Notes: a model not told the origin generated them from the sequence alone. A stretch of DNA of 64,000 nucleotides from Filimonas sp. (GCA_017306865.1 JAFKHH010000023.1:1-64000); one strand, 5' to 3'; counted from the first letter of the stretch, positions 1-7,809 are shown. Translations and numbers: made by a program.

Positions 1-250
1 AAAGGCACATAGTTTTTATTTTCTTTCTGATTAATAGCAAAGCTTGTTTGTATAAAGAGTGCATAGATCACATAGAGAGGCCGCTTTGCGACCTCTGCGT
101 ATTCTCTGCGGTCTTTGCGATATTTGAGTTACCAGCGAATGAAACCCGATTAATGGAATTCTCTTAACTTAATGACATTGCCCTCCGGGACTTTATTATT
201 CTTTCGAACACTTGCGGCCTCCCGGCCTGTACCAGCCATAGTACAAATAA
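1..250. other. Gene-free stretch at window edge with partial palindromic repeat
   Basis: I see no convincing gene here. The stretch holds imperfect repeats of tctgcg/tttgcg words (about 78-121) and a partial copy of the intergenic palindromic element found complete at 30124-30247: the right arm TTAATGACATTG with its preceding TTAAC is at about 166-183. The left arm is not visible, so the copy is truncated or diverged. Confidence 0.4.
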
Positions 251-280
251 AAAAGTGTTGACAAACCTGCCAACACTTTT
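251..280 (-). terminator. Rho-independent terminator of dapD
   Basis: Perfect 10-bp arms AAAAGTGTTG and CAACACTTTT enclose a 10-base loop. On the minus strand the hairpin is followed by a T run, and it lies about 50 bases past the dapD stop codon. Confidence 0.85.
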
Positions 281-282
281 TG

Positions 283-332
283 CTTAACGATTAAACAATG
301 TAACCATTATAAACCATATAACAATTTATCCT
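283..332. repeat. Word-B intergenic repeat (AACAATNTAACCAT type)
   Basis: Short AT-rich phrase made of aacaatgtaacca / ccatataacaattta words directly after the dapD stop. The same vocabulary recurs near 3530-3667, 17413-17555, 19371-19445, 30498-30528 and 54772-54835. Confidence 0.6.
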
Positions 333-333
333 T

Positions 334-1146
334 TTATACTGATACATTGAAATCTCTCAGCGCATCGTTCAGGCTTGTTTTCAGGTCTGTGCTAGGCTTA
401 CGCTGACCAATGATCAAGGCACAGCTTACCTGGTACTCGCCCGCAGGGAATTTCTTTGTATAGCTTCCCGGAATTACTACGCTACGTGCAGGTACACGGC
501 CTTTTGTTTCTACCGGCTCGCTGCCGCTTACATCTATGATCTTAGTAGATTGTGTTAATACCACGTTTGCGCCCAGTACAGCTTCTTTTTCCACAACTAC
601 GCCTTCTACTACTATACAGCGGCTGCCGATAAAGCAACCATCTTCTATAATAACAGGAGATGCCTGTAATGGCTCCAGTACGCCACCTATACCAACGCCA
701 CCGCTCAGGTGAACGCCTTTGCCTATCTGTGCACAGCTACCCACTGTTGCCCATGTATCTACCATAGTGCCCTCGTCTACATAAGCACCAATGTTTACAT
801 AGCTAGGCATCAACACCACATTTTTAGCAATGTATGCGCCATATCTTGCCACAGCGTGAGGCACGGCTCTTACGCCTAAAGAAGCATAATCTTTTTTCAG
901 CAACATCTTGTCATGGAATTCAAACGGCGGAAGGTTCCACGTCTGCATCTGCTGAATGCCGAAATACATCAGGATGCCTTGTTTTACCCACTCATTCACT
1001 ACCCATCCGTTTTCAGAAGGAGAGGCTGTACGTAATCTTCCTTTATCTACATCTTCTATCACTGCGCGTACCGCATCTGCATATTTCGCATCTTTCAGCA
1101 ATTCCCTGTTATTCCAGGCTTCCAGTATCAGTTGTTGCAATTCCAT
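334..1146 (-). CDS. dapD: 2,3,4,5-tetrahydropyridine-2,6-dicarboxylate N-succinyltransferase
   Basis: Cytoplasmic enzyme of the succinylase branch of lysine/meso-diaminopimelate synthesis; it succinylates tetrahydrodipicolinate using succinyl-CoA. The 270-residue length matches the family. Residues about 105-240 form the left-handed beta-helix of hexapeptide repeats (runs such as GAYIAKNVVLMPSYVNIGAY and GGVGIGGVLEPLQ), which is typical of DapD trimers. The N-terminal third is the usual helical domain. The start follows a TATTTTCG box, close to the Bacteroidetes -7 consensus, and a clear terminator lies at 251-280. It stands alone; no other dap gene is adjacent. Confidence 0.95.
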   Translation of the reverse strand: MELQQLILEAWNNRELLKDAKYADAVRAVIEDVDKGRLRTASPSENGWVVNEWVKQGILMYFGIQQMQTWNLPPFEFHDKMLLKKDYASLGVRAVPHAVARYGAYIAKNVVLMPSYVNIGAYVDEGTMVDTWATVGSCAQIGKGVHLSGGVGIGGVLEPLQASPVIIEDGCFIGSRCIVVEGVVVEKEAVLGANVVLTQSTKIIDVSGSEPVETKGRVPARSVVIPGSYTKKFPAGEYQVSCALIIGQRKPSTDLKTSLNDALRDFNVSV

Positions 1147-1170
1147 CGTTCAAATTTTGTGCGAAAATAA

Positions 1171-1346
1171 GGGAGATTTAAGATTTGAGATTTGAAATTT
1201 GAGATGTTTGATAAAACCGCAAAATAGTGCAAGAAAAGGATTTGAAATTTAAGATTTAAGATTCAAAATGAGCGTAATTCTGCAAACTACTTCGCCTCTT
1301 TGAGTGTTATTCATTTCAAATCTTAAATATCAAATCTCAAATCACA
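1171..1346. repeat. Word-A inverted-repeat element
   Basis: Spacer between the LytTR gene stop and dapD. Left phrases of gatttgagatttgaaattt words (1177-1205 and 1238-1262) face complementary atttcaaatcttaaatatcaaatctcaaat words (1312-1343). The middle carries an AAAATGAGCGTAAT core resembling the core of the tandem copies at 7172-7412. It can fold into a long hairpin. Confidence 0.65.
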
Positions 1347-2088
1347 ACCCCAATATCTCCTTCAGTTTTCCATATCCTGTTTTACTAACAGGTAGTCGTA
1401 TTCCTGTTTGTAACAATACAAGATGCCCGTCTTTTTCATATGGGTCTATGCGGGTGATCAACTGTACGTTTACAATGTAAGACCGGTGTATCCGGATAAA
1501 GTTTTGCTGTTCGAGTAATTGCTCGAAGTATGCCATTGTTTTATTCTTCAGAAAGCTGCCTTCCTGTGTTATGATCTTCACATAATCGTCAGCCGCTTCA
1601 AGGTATTGAATCGTATTAACCGGTATAATTTTTATTTTGCCACCATCCTTTAATACGATCCTGTTGTGCTGCGATGGTGATTGGGATGCTGTTTCCAGTA
1701 AAGATGCTGTTGCTTCTTGTGTATTCTTTTCTGAGCTACGGTCGTCCAGCCACTTTTTGATAGCCTTATCAAAACGTTCTTTGCTGAATGGTTTTAGCAA
1801 GTAGTCCACTGCGTGTGCTTCAAATGCTTTGATCGCGTATTCTTCAAACGCAGTTGTGAATATAACGGCCGGAGGATGCTCTATTAATTCCAACATTTCA
1901 AAGCCATTTATTTTCGGCATCTGTATGTCCAGGAAAATAATATCCGGCTTATGTGTCGTTATGGCTTTTACGCCCTCAAACCCATCATTGCATTCCTGTA
2001 CTATCTCAAATTGTGGATATTGCTGTAAGTATTCACGTACAATACTTCTTGCCAGCGGCTCATCATCAATTAGTATTGCTTTTATCAT
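1342..2088 (-). CDS. LytTR-family response regulator
   Basis: 248 residues: a CheY-like receiver (about 1-120) followed by a LytTR DNA-binding domain (about 145-248, including the IHRSYIVN segment typical of LytTR). Acidic pocket D8/D9 and phosphoacceptor D54 in FLDIQMP are present, as is the K in LLKPF. Its first 23 bases overlap the 3' end of the kinase gene upstream, so the pair is translationally linked and almost certainly forms one phosphorelay. The output is DNA binding. Target genes are not identifiable here, though the LiaF-like gene upstream in the same orientation is a plausible partner. Confidence 0.93.
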   Translation of the reverse strand: MIKAILIDDEPLARSIVREYLQQYPQFEIVQECNDGFEGVKAITTHKPDIIFLDIQMPKINGFEMLELIEHPPAVIFTTAFEEYAIKAFEAHAVDYLLKPFSKERFDKAIKKWLDDRSSEKNTQEATASLLETASQSPSQHNRIVLKDGGKIKIIPVNTIQYLEAADDYVKIITQEGSFLKNKTMAYFEQLLEQQNFIRIHRSYIVNVQLITRIDPYEKDGHLVLLQTGIRLPVSKTGYGKLKEILGL

Positions 2089-3121
2089 TTACCTGTGGAA
2101 TTATTAAAATGGTTGTAAATATATTGTTCTCTGCTTTTGTTTGTAAAAGATCGTTGCGGGCAAAAAGCAGGAAAAGTCTCCGCTGTATAGAACTCAGCCC
2201 AAACCCTGTTCCAATAGATGTGTTCGTGGTCTCTGGATCAAAAGGGTTGCTGATGGTAATAGCCAGTTGCCTGTTACTCACATGTGCGTCTATGGTAATG
2301 GTAACGGCATCTATCGTATCGTACAGGCCGAATTTGATCGCATTTTCCACAACAGGCTGTAGCAACATGGCAGGTACAGAAAACCCTGCAATGTTTTCAT
2401 CGTAATTGGTAATTGTTTGCAGCCTGTGCCCAAACCGTACTTTCTCTATATCCAGGTAAAGTTCGAGATAATGTAACTCCTCTTTAAGCGGTATCCATTG
2501 CTGCTCTTCCTTACGCAATGTGCCGCGGAGAAAGTCGGACAATTGCTGGATCATGTGGCGCGCTTTTTCCGGCTGACTGCCAGCCAGCGCGCTAATCGAG
2601 TTCAGGCTGTTGAACAAAAAATGTGGTTGCAATTGTTGCCTCAGTTTAAATAGCTCTGCATCACGCGTCAGCTTTTCCGTTTCTGTGCGGCGTTGCGCTA
2701 TCTGGCTTTGTTCTTCCTGTGTAAACCATAGCAGGCTAAGCATGGCGATGCAACCAACAGAGAGAAAATTGAAACCAAAACGGATGCTCACAGATGCTTT
2801 TAGGAAAGTAACATATACGGTGTCTGCCCTGAATATGCCGGAGAGCATCCAGCGGGAGAGTAGCAGGCACAGGCCGCCAAGACCGGCGCTGATAATAAAG
2901 ACATACCAGTATTTCTCCCGCCGTGGCAAATAGTAACGCATGTTGTTTACCAGTTGCAAACAACATGCGCACAAAAGAGCATTGCTTATGAAGGCGTCTG
3001 TAAAGGATTGTACAAAAGAGAAATCGTATTGGTATATAATAATTGTTTGAATGATCAGGCAGATCAGCCACCAGCTAATGAAGTTTTTCCGGAATGCATT
3101 GCGTGAAGATAGATATGCCAA
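2066..3121 (-). CDS. LytS/YehU-type sensor histidine kinase
   Basis: 351 residues with four predicted membrane helices in the first about 135 residues (hydrophobic runs near 13-31, 45-57, 72-90 and 116-133). A short coiled coil leads to the His_kinase domain. H167 lies in LQPHFLFNSLNS, the signature of LytS/YehU-type kinases, and the ATPase N box is QPVVENAIKFG. The protein has no large extracellular sensor domain, so it may sense through the membrane or a partner. It begins 6 bases after the DUF4288 gene and overlaps the LytTR regulator gene by 23 bases. Confidence 0.92.
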   Translation of the reverse strand: MAYLSSRNAFRKNFISWWLICLIIQTIIIYQYDFSFVQSFTDAFISNALLCACCLQLVNNMRYYLPRREKYWYVFIISAGLGGLCLLLSRWMLSGIFRADTVYVTFLKASVSIRFGFNFLSVGCIAMLSLLWFTQEEQSQIAQRRTETEKLTRDAELFKLRQQLQPHFLFNSLNSISALAGSQPEKARHMIQQLSDFLRGTLRKEEQQWIPLKEELHYLELYLDIEKVRFGHRLQTITNYDENIAGFSVPAMLLQPVVENAIKFGLYDTIDAVTITIDAHVSNRQLAITISNPFDPETTNTSIGTGFGLSSIQRRLFLLFARNDLLQTKAENNIFTTILIIPQVNDKSNTN

Positions 3122-3127
3122 AGCTTG

Positions 3128-3493
3128 TTAGTTTTTTAATGTCTCCAGGAAACGTTCTGCTTTCTCACTTAACAGGTGAGAGGCTTTTAAGTTAGTAATA
3201 TGAGTGAAATTATCTGCATCGTCTTCCTCTTTTATTTGCGAATAAATTTCTGCCCCATCTATTAACTTATCCAGCAGGTGCAGCTCACTTACATTAATAA
3301 ACTTCCATTGTACCGGGGATTGCCTGCAATTAAGAAACGTATCCTGCTCACGGTGCCCGATCATTTGCGCTTTATTGAAAGCATGCAGATCGTCTTCTGC
3401 AAAAATAAGGCGGAGTTGCTCGTCAAACTGCGGGGTATGATCTCCTTCGCCACAAATAATGCGATAAACTATTTTAGCCAGGTACCATTGCAT
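3128..3493 (-). CDS. DUF4288-like protein
   Basis: 121 residues with the DUF4288 opening WYLAKIVYRIICGEGDHTPQFDEQLRLI, then RQSPVQWKFINVSELHLLDKLIDGAEIYSQI, which fits the family's pattern of a short alpha-beta protein. Its molecular function is unknown. No signal peptide or membrane segment is visible. It sits 6 bases upstream of the kinase gene and downstream of the LiaF-like gene, so it is probably cotranscribed with the two-component system. Confidence 0.7.
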   Translation of the reverse strand: MQWYLAKIVYRIICGEGDHTPQFDEQLRLIFAEDDLHAFNKAQMIGHREQDTFLNCRQSPVQWKFINVSELHLLDKLIDGAEIYSQIKEEDDADNFTHITNLKASHLLSEKAERFLETLKN

Positions 3494-3527
3494 ATGATAA
3501 AGTTGAAAAATGATAGAAAGAAGTTCA

Positions 3528-3667
3528 TTTATTGTTGCATAGTTGAATTGTCTAATTGCTACATGGTTATATTGTTATTGAATTTAATGCTTTAGTGTTT
3601 TGCTGTTTCATAATACACTTAAATCCAAAGCAGCATAACAATTTAACCATTCAACCATGTAACAATT
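3528..3667. repeat. Word-B inverted-repeat element
   Basis: The spacer between the LiaF-like gene and the DUF4288 gene. attgttgcatagttgaattg words on the left face cataacaatttaaccattc and ccatgtaacaattta words on the right, so the RNA could fold into a long AU-rich hairpin inside the putative operon. Confidence 0.6.
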
Positions 3668-4500
3668 TAATAGCTATTAATCTCTATACCTCCGAATACA
3701 GATGTTCCTCTAAGTATGATCGTTTTGTTCGGATCTACCGCTGTTGCCACCATCGGTCTTTTATCTTCTACGCCTCCAAATACAGCAGCTATTTCTGATT
3801 TCAGGTCCCAGTTAGGAGGGATGATCAGCTTAGTGCCGCCGAAGATCTGGGTCACATCCAGTATTATTTGCCCCGCTATGTCCGCCTGGCCCAGGTCTAT
3901 TTCTGCACCGCCCATAAAACATACGATCTCCCCACCTCTGAAATCTTTGGATAACACACGTTTCTTTATGGAGCCGAACACGCTTGATATTTCTAAGGTT
4001 TCTGTACTTCCTGTTCCAGTGTTGAAGGACGTGGGGGGTGTGGGGCCTTGTCCCTGTTGCCTGTACTGCTGATCATACCAGTCATTGCGCCAGCCGGTTC
4101 TTCTTTCCCAGCGTGCGCGTCTTCTCTCTAGCCGGCGTGTTGCGCAATTCTTCTTGGGGCGGAGTATAAACGCCAGGCCAACAAGAATGATAATCACTGG
4201 AGCTATATACTGCCTGATATTCGTATCGGGATACCAGTTGTCCCAGGAAAAAAATACACCTACACCTATCAGTATGATCCACGATGGGTTGGTAAACCGG
4301 TGTCTGATGCCTGTGAAGAGGCCAATAGCAATGAGGAGCATAGGCCAGGTAAATAACCAGGATGGGATAGGCGCGCCCATTTTATATATAAGTAATAAAA
4401 AACCTGCTGCCAGGAGGAATAATCCAGTCCAGATCCTGTCACCGGCCTTGTGCATATTCCTGTTGTATTGATCGGGGTTTTGTTGTTCTTGTGAGTCCAT
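3667..4500 (-). CDS. LiaF-like membrane protein (cell-wall-active antibiotic response type)
   Basis: 277 residues from the ATG at 4500; an in-frame ATG 12 bases upstream is less likely. Four membrane helices (about residues 22-105) contain the LiaF_TM/DUF5668 pattern LFLLAAGFLLLIY...SWLFTWPMLLIAIGL. A linker rich in R, Q and G follows. The C-terminal beta domain (about 170-277) carries the repeated VFGS/IFGGTK/VFGGVE motifs of LiaF-like proteins. In Firmicutes LiaF restrains the LiaRS envelope-stress system. Here the nearest kinase is LytS-type, so a similar regulatory role is an inference from context. Confidence 0.8.
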   Translation of the reverse strand: MDSQEQQNPDQYNRNMHKAGDRIWTGLFLLAAGFLLLIYKMGAPIPSWLFTWPMLLIAIGLFTGIRHRFTNPSWIILIGVGVFFSWDNWYPDTNIRQYIAPVIIILVGLAFILRPKKNCATRRLERRRARWERRTGWRNDWYDQQYRQQGQGPTPPTSFNTGTGSTETLEISSVFGSIKKRVLSKDFRGGEIVCFMGGAEIDLGQADIAGQIILDVTQIFGGTKLIIPPNWDLKSEIAAVFGGVEDKRPMVATAVDPNKTIILRGTSVFGGIEINSY

Positions 4501-4753
4501 TTTGTATATCATTAATTTGATAGAACAAAACTATCCCGGTTTTCATACTTGTAAAAGTGTCTTTAGGCTGCCGTCCGTGAACGACCGGTAAATGGCGGAA
4601 AAAAGGCGGTGAATGAATCTGAGGTTTGAGATTTGAAATTTGAGAAGGCTTTTGCCCGGAGTGGCTAGCATTTGACGGCGAATCGTGAGACGGCAATCGT
4701 GAATCAATGTCGTTGAAATAAGAAATAAGCCACAAGGAACGTCAGGATATTAC

Positions 4754-5131
4754 ACCTACTGTGTATCCACATCTTTTACCACCATGTTGCATACCTACGG
4801 CATGCAAGAAAACCCGATAAAATTATACTACCGATGTCTGATCCCTCTGGGATCTGCGTATGCCATACAACGATTTTTATAGAATCGGGCTATGATCCTG
4901 TAAGGATCAGATATTGGTAGCGACCTAAATACACATGCTTCGGCATGCCGTAGGTATGCAACCTATGCTGTCACTCTTTTGGAGCGCTGTTGAATTAAAT
5001 GGCCAAAGCCCCGGCGCGTGTCTTCACGCGCCGGTTGGTAGCAGGTTCGTGAAGACGCGAACCAGGGCGAAGCTGCCGTTCTGACGAGCCTCTGACTCTA
5101 TTTTATTATCAAAGATGTGGGTACCCAGTAG
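4754..5131. mobile_element. MITE-like insertion with terminal inverted repeats and direct repeats
   Basis: The termini are inverted repeats of 21 bases (4755-4775 against 5112-5132) with 19 of 21 matches; the left arm begins CCTACTGTGTATCC. A 9-base direct repeat GGATATTAC flanks the unit (4745-4753 and 5132-5140) and resembles a target duplication. It encodes no transposase, so it would have to be moved in trans. Its interior carries the 4786-4962 multi-hairpin element and the GC-rich double hairpin near 5010-5075. Confidence 0.65.
4786..4962. repeat. Multi-hairpin element bounded by a 20-bp perfect inverted repeat
   Basis: GTTGCATACCTACGGCATGC at 4786-4805 is the exact complement of 4943-4962. 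Nested inside are two imperfectly complementary blocks (near 4832-4856 and 4893-4920), each with its own small GATCC...GGATC hairpin, and a GCATGCTTCGGCATGC hairpin. The look is that of REP/BIME-like elements moved by IS200-type transposases in other bacteria; that link is an inference, as no transposase gene is present. Confidence 0.65.
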
Positions 5132-5358
5132 GGATATTACGCAAGGAACACAAAGTAAGCTCTTGTGCTCCTTGGGTTAGCCTTTGCGAACTTTGTGGTT
5201 AATTCAACGACATTGAATCGTGAATATCTACTCACTACTGACAACTGACAACTCGCATTTGCCACTGAAGCGCAGAACAGCCCGTTCACGATTGTTGTCT
5301 CACGATTCACGCCCGATTGTTCAGATGAAACATTTCAAATCTCAAATTTTAAATCAGT

Positions 5359-5366
5359 TATCTTTG
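5359..5366 (+). promoter_or_regulatory. Bacteroidetes -7 box TATCTTTG (leaderless promoter)
   Basis: Exact match to TAnnTTTG with only four bases between the box and the ATG at 5371, so transcription would start at or next to the start codon. Confidence 0.7.
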
Positions 5367-5370
5367 GCGC

Positions 5371-6525
5371 ATGAACATCGGTTTTGAAGCGAAGCGTGCT
5401 TATACAAACGGCACAGGCCTGGGACACTATAGCCGCACATTGGTTAGCTCTCTGGCTACTTACTACCCGGATCATGAATATTTCCTGTTTACGCCGAAAC
5501 ATACCAACCGTTTTAATGCAGATGCTTTTCCAAATGTGCATGTGGTTACGCCACAGCGCTTCCCTGGTAGCCTGCTTACTTCTGCCTGGCGAAGCAGTTG
5601 GGTTAAAAAAGACCTGAAGCAACTGAACATAGACATTTATCATGGCCTTAGCCATGAAATACCGGTAGGTATGCCTGCTACAGGTATCCCATCGGTGGTA
5701 ACCATACACGACCTTATTTTTGAGCGTTATCCAAAACAGTTTAAACCGATCGATGTAAAGATCTACCGGAAGAAATTCAGTTACGCCTGCAAAAATGCCA
5801 ACCGCGTTATAGCGATCAGTAACCAGACAAAGGAAGATATTATGTCTTTTTATGGTACTTCGGCAAGCAAAATAGATGTGTGCTATCAAAGCTGTAATCC
5901 AATATTTGGTGTACAGGTATCCGCAGAGGAAAAACAACGGGTAAAGGAGTTGTATAAACTGCCTGACCAGTTTTATCTATATGTTGGCTCTGTGATTGAA
6001 CGGAAAAACCTGCTTACAATATGTAAGGCGCTGAAGATAACGAAGCAGAAAAACCACATTCCGCTGGTGGTAATAGGAGATGGCGATTATTATAAAAAGA
6101 CAGTTACAGATTATATAAGGGAAAACGGCCTGGAGAAAGATGTTATCTTCCTGTCTGACGATCCCGCTATAAAAGAGATACCAGCGTACCGGTCAGCAGC
6201 AGACTTCCCGGCTATATACCAGCAGGCAGTTTGTATGATCTATCCTTCTATTTTTGAAGGATTCGGTATCCCCGTTTTGGAGGCTTTGTTCAGCGCCATT
6301 CCTGTTATTACAAGTAATGTATCCTGCCTGCCGGAAGCTGCGGGGGATGCAGGTCTATATGTAGACCCGTATAACGAGGCGCAGATGGCAGATGCTATGC
6401 AGCAGGTAATAGAGAACAGGGCATTGAGAAATGAGTTGATAGAAAAAGGCTTGGTGCATGCGCAACAATTTACACAAGAGAAATGCGCAGCATCGGTGAT
6501 GGAAGTGTATAAGAAAGTTTCATAG
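5371..6525 (+). CDS. GT4-family glycosyltransferase
   Basis: 384 residues with the two Rossmann halves of GT-B enzymes. The N-terminal half has GTGLGHYSRTLV and VVTIHDLIFERYP. The donor-binding half has YVGSVIERKNL and the EX7E-type motif EGFGIPVLEALFS (about 285-297), followed by VTSNVSCLPEAAGDAGLYVDP, as in GPGTF/mannosyltransferase-like GT4 enzymes. It probably transfers a nucleotide sugar to a cell-surface polysaccharide or glycolipid in the cytoplasm; the acceptor cannot be told. The start is fixed by the TATCTTTG box. The next gene (sua5) follows within about 70 bases. Confidence 0.85.
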   Translation: MNIGFEAKRAYTNGTGLGHYSRTLVSSLATYYPDHEYFLFTPKHTNRFNADAFPNVHVVTPQRFPGSLLTSAWRSSWVKKDLKQLNIDIYHGLSHEIPVGMPATGIPSVVTIHDLIFERYPKQFKPIDVKIYRKKFSYACKNANRVIAISNQTKEDIMSFYGTSASKIDVCYQSCNPIFGVQVSAEEKQRVKELYKLPDQFYLYVGSVIERKNLLTICKALKITKQKNHIPLVVIGDGDYYKKTVTDYIRENGLEKDVIFLSDDPAIKEIPAYRSAADFPAIYQQAVCMIYPSIFEGFGIPVLEALFSAIPVITSNVSCLPEAAGDAGLYVDPYNEAQMADAMQQVIENRALRNELIEKGLVHAQQFTQEKCAASVMEVYKKVS

Positions 6526-6592
6526 TTTCTTTGTTTCAGCGTTTCAGATACGCTGGTGAAACTTTGGAGCTATTGAAACAATTTGAAACGAA
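6519..6592 (+). repeat. Word-E repeat (GTTTCA phrases) between two genes
   Basis: gtttcatagtttctttgtttcagcgtttc words are followed by gaaactttggagctattgaaac words, giving a hairpin-capable spacer between the glycosyltransferase and sua5. The same vocabulary occurs at 51187-51243 and 63054-63130. Confidence 0.55.
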
Positions 6593-6596
6593 TAAC

Positions 6597-7166
6597 ATGA
6601 TTGATTTTTCCTCTGATATAGAAAAATGCCTGGAAGTACTGCACAATGGAGGTATTATCTTATATCCTACAGATACAATATGGGGATTGGGATGTGATGC
6701 AACCAACGAGGCTGCGGCTGAAAAGATCATGGCGCTGAAGCAGCGTCCGCAAAACAAAAGTTTTGTTGTACTGGTAGCATCAGAAAGGGAAGTGCTGCAA
6801 TATGCTGCATCGCCCGACCTGGCTGTATTTGACTATGTGGCCGGGGCAAATAAGCCGGTTACGGTAATCTATGAGCATGCCATAGGGCTGGCAGATAACG
6901 TAACGGCAGAAGATGGTTCAGTAGCCATTCGTATATGTAATGATGAATTCTGCCGGCATTTAATCAAGCGTTTCCGGAAACCAATTGTAAGCACCTCTGC
7001 CAATCTTAGCGGCGATAGCTCTCCCGCGCTTTTCAAAGAGATAGTACCCGCTATCAAAGCGGGCGTTGATTATGTAGTACAATACCGGCAAAACGACGAA
7101 GTGGTGGCGGCGCCTTCCTCCATTATTAAATGGGGAATAAACGGCCCACATATTATACGTCCATGA
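6597..7166 (+). CDS. L-threonylcarbamoyladenylate synthase (Sua5/YrdC/TsaC family)
   Basis: 189 residues from the ATG at 6597. A longer frame runs back to 6531, but those codons read through a word-E repeat and are unlikely to be translated. The YrdC domain fills the protein: GGIILYPTDTIWGLGCDA at the start, the KQRPQNKSF basic motif and STSANLSG. Known role: forms threonylcarbamoyl-AMP from threonine, bicarbonate and ATP for the t6A37 modification of ANN-decoding tRNAs. The short form lacks the Sua5 C-terminal domain, so it is TsaC-like. Confidence 0.9.
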   Translation: MIDFSSDIEKCLEVLHNGGIILYPTDTIWGLGCDATNEAAAEKIMALKQRPQNKSFVVLVASEREVLQYAASPDLAVFDYVAGANKPVTVIYEHAIGLADNVTAEDGSVAIRICNDEFCRHLIKRFRKPIVSTSANLSGDSSPALFKEIVPAIKAGVDYVVQYRQNDEVVAAPSSIIKWGINGPHIIRP

Positions 7167-7578
7167 TATATGAATTTGAGATTTGAAATTTAATATTTGA
7201 AATGGATATCATATGAAAAGAGGGATGCCATTCGAAATGAGCGCATAATCTTTTACAGTTCATCTCAAATCTCAAATTGCTTGGTTTTATGAATTGCAAA
7301 TTTGAAATGTAATATTTGAAATGAATAGCATATGAAAGGAGGGATGCTATTTGGGATGCGTGCATAATCTTTTACAGTTCATCTTAAATCTCAAATTTCA
7401 AATCTCAAATTGCCTTGTTTAAAGAGTGCAGCACATTTTCCACATAATTTTCGACTCAATTAAATTTTGTTTTTTTTAAAGAACTTAATCCAAATTGTTA
7501 TGAAATGTGATCTATATTAGATACATTAAAGTAGCAAATGCTTGCCTCCATTGTTTAACCTATTCAATTTTGTGCGTT
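7167..7578. other. Gene-free stretch with two tandem word-A elements
   Basis: Apart from the tandem repeat described at 7172-7412 I see only AT-rich sequence (about 7420-7578) leading to the small gene at 7579. A poly-T tract lies at about 7468-7479. No RNA gene is recognised. Confidence 0.6.
7172..7412. repeat. Tandem duplication of a word-A hairpin element
   Basis: Two copies of about 120 bases (7172-7290 and 7291-7412), shifted by 119 bases. Each has a left arm of tttgaaatntaatatttgaaatg type, a core containing ATGAAA-GGATGC and GCATAATCTTTTACAGTTCATCT, and a right arm of taaatctcaaat type complementary to the left. The 24-base stretch before the right arm is nearly identical in both copies. 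Confidence 0.75.
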
Positions 7579-7809
7579 ATGGCAAGAGTAATCTTGGACA
7601 TACCTTCAGAGAAAATGCACTCTTTTCTGAAGATGGTCCTAAAACTAGGGATTGACAAACACGCAATCAGTTCTGAACACATTGATGGCTATGACAATCG
7701 TATTGACATGGCTAAGAAAACACCAATTCAATTACATCTCGACAAGCTTCGTTCCTCTTTTCTTTTATTTGATTGGGAGTTTTTCAGCAATGAGTTAGAG
7801 TTTGAATAA
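7579..7809 (+). CDS. Small conserved-looking hypothetical protein
   Basis: 76 residues from the ATG at 7579, which begins MARVILDIPSEKMHSFLKMV; the open frame extends to 7507 but the upstream residues look untranslated. The protein is soluble, with an N-terminal strand, a helix (SEKMHSFLKMVLKLGID) and a C-terminal acidic helix (DWEFFSNELEFE). No known domain is recognised. It is isolated between repeat-rich spacers and followed by a non-coding gap up to the CCA-adding enzyme gene. A DNA-binding or antitoxin-like role is possible but unsupported. Confidence 0.5.
   Translation: MARVILDIPSEKMHSFLKMVLKLGIDKHAISSEHIDGYDNRIDMAKKTPIQLHLDKLRSSFLLFDWEFFSNELEFE

Larger units (their letters stand above)
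4705..5214. repeat. CAATGTC-type palindromic element, interrupted copy
   Basis: Arms CAATGTCGTTGAA and TTCAACGACATTG are perfect complements. Removing 4754-5140 joins the flanks into a sequence that aligns along its length with the uninterrupted element at 30124-30247, sharing CCACAA, TATT, CAAGG, ACACAAAG, AAGC and CTTGTG blocks in the same order. Confidence 0.75.
4501..5370. other. Gene-free stretch of nested inverted repeats
   Basis: No credible coding sequence in about 870 bases. From outside inward it holds: word-A arms (about 4620-4643 and 5333-5355); word-F arms of aatcgtgagac/cacgattc type (about 4678-4703 and 5283-5308); CAATGTCGTTGAA (4705-4717) facing TTCAACGACATTG (5202-5214); an insertion-like unit at 4754-5131; and inside that a 20-bp inverted repeat (4786-4805 / 4943-4962) plus several GC-rich hairpins. 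The order suggests successive insertion of palindromic elements into one another. Confidence 0.75.

Noticed and set aside
4439-4735. 98-codon minus-strand frame overlapping the LiaF-like gene start
   Set aside because: Its codons run through word-A and word-F repeats, and the true gene is read in another frame.
4754-5131. A complete insertion sequence
   Set aside because: There is no open frame long enough for a transposase, so only a non-autonomous element can be supported.
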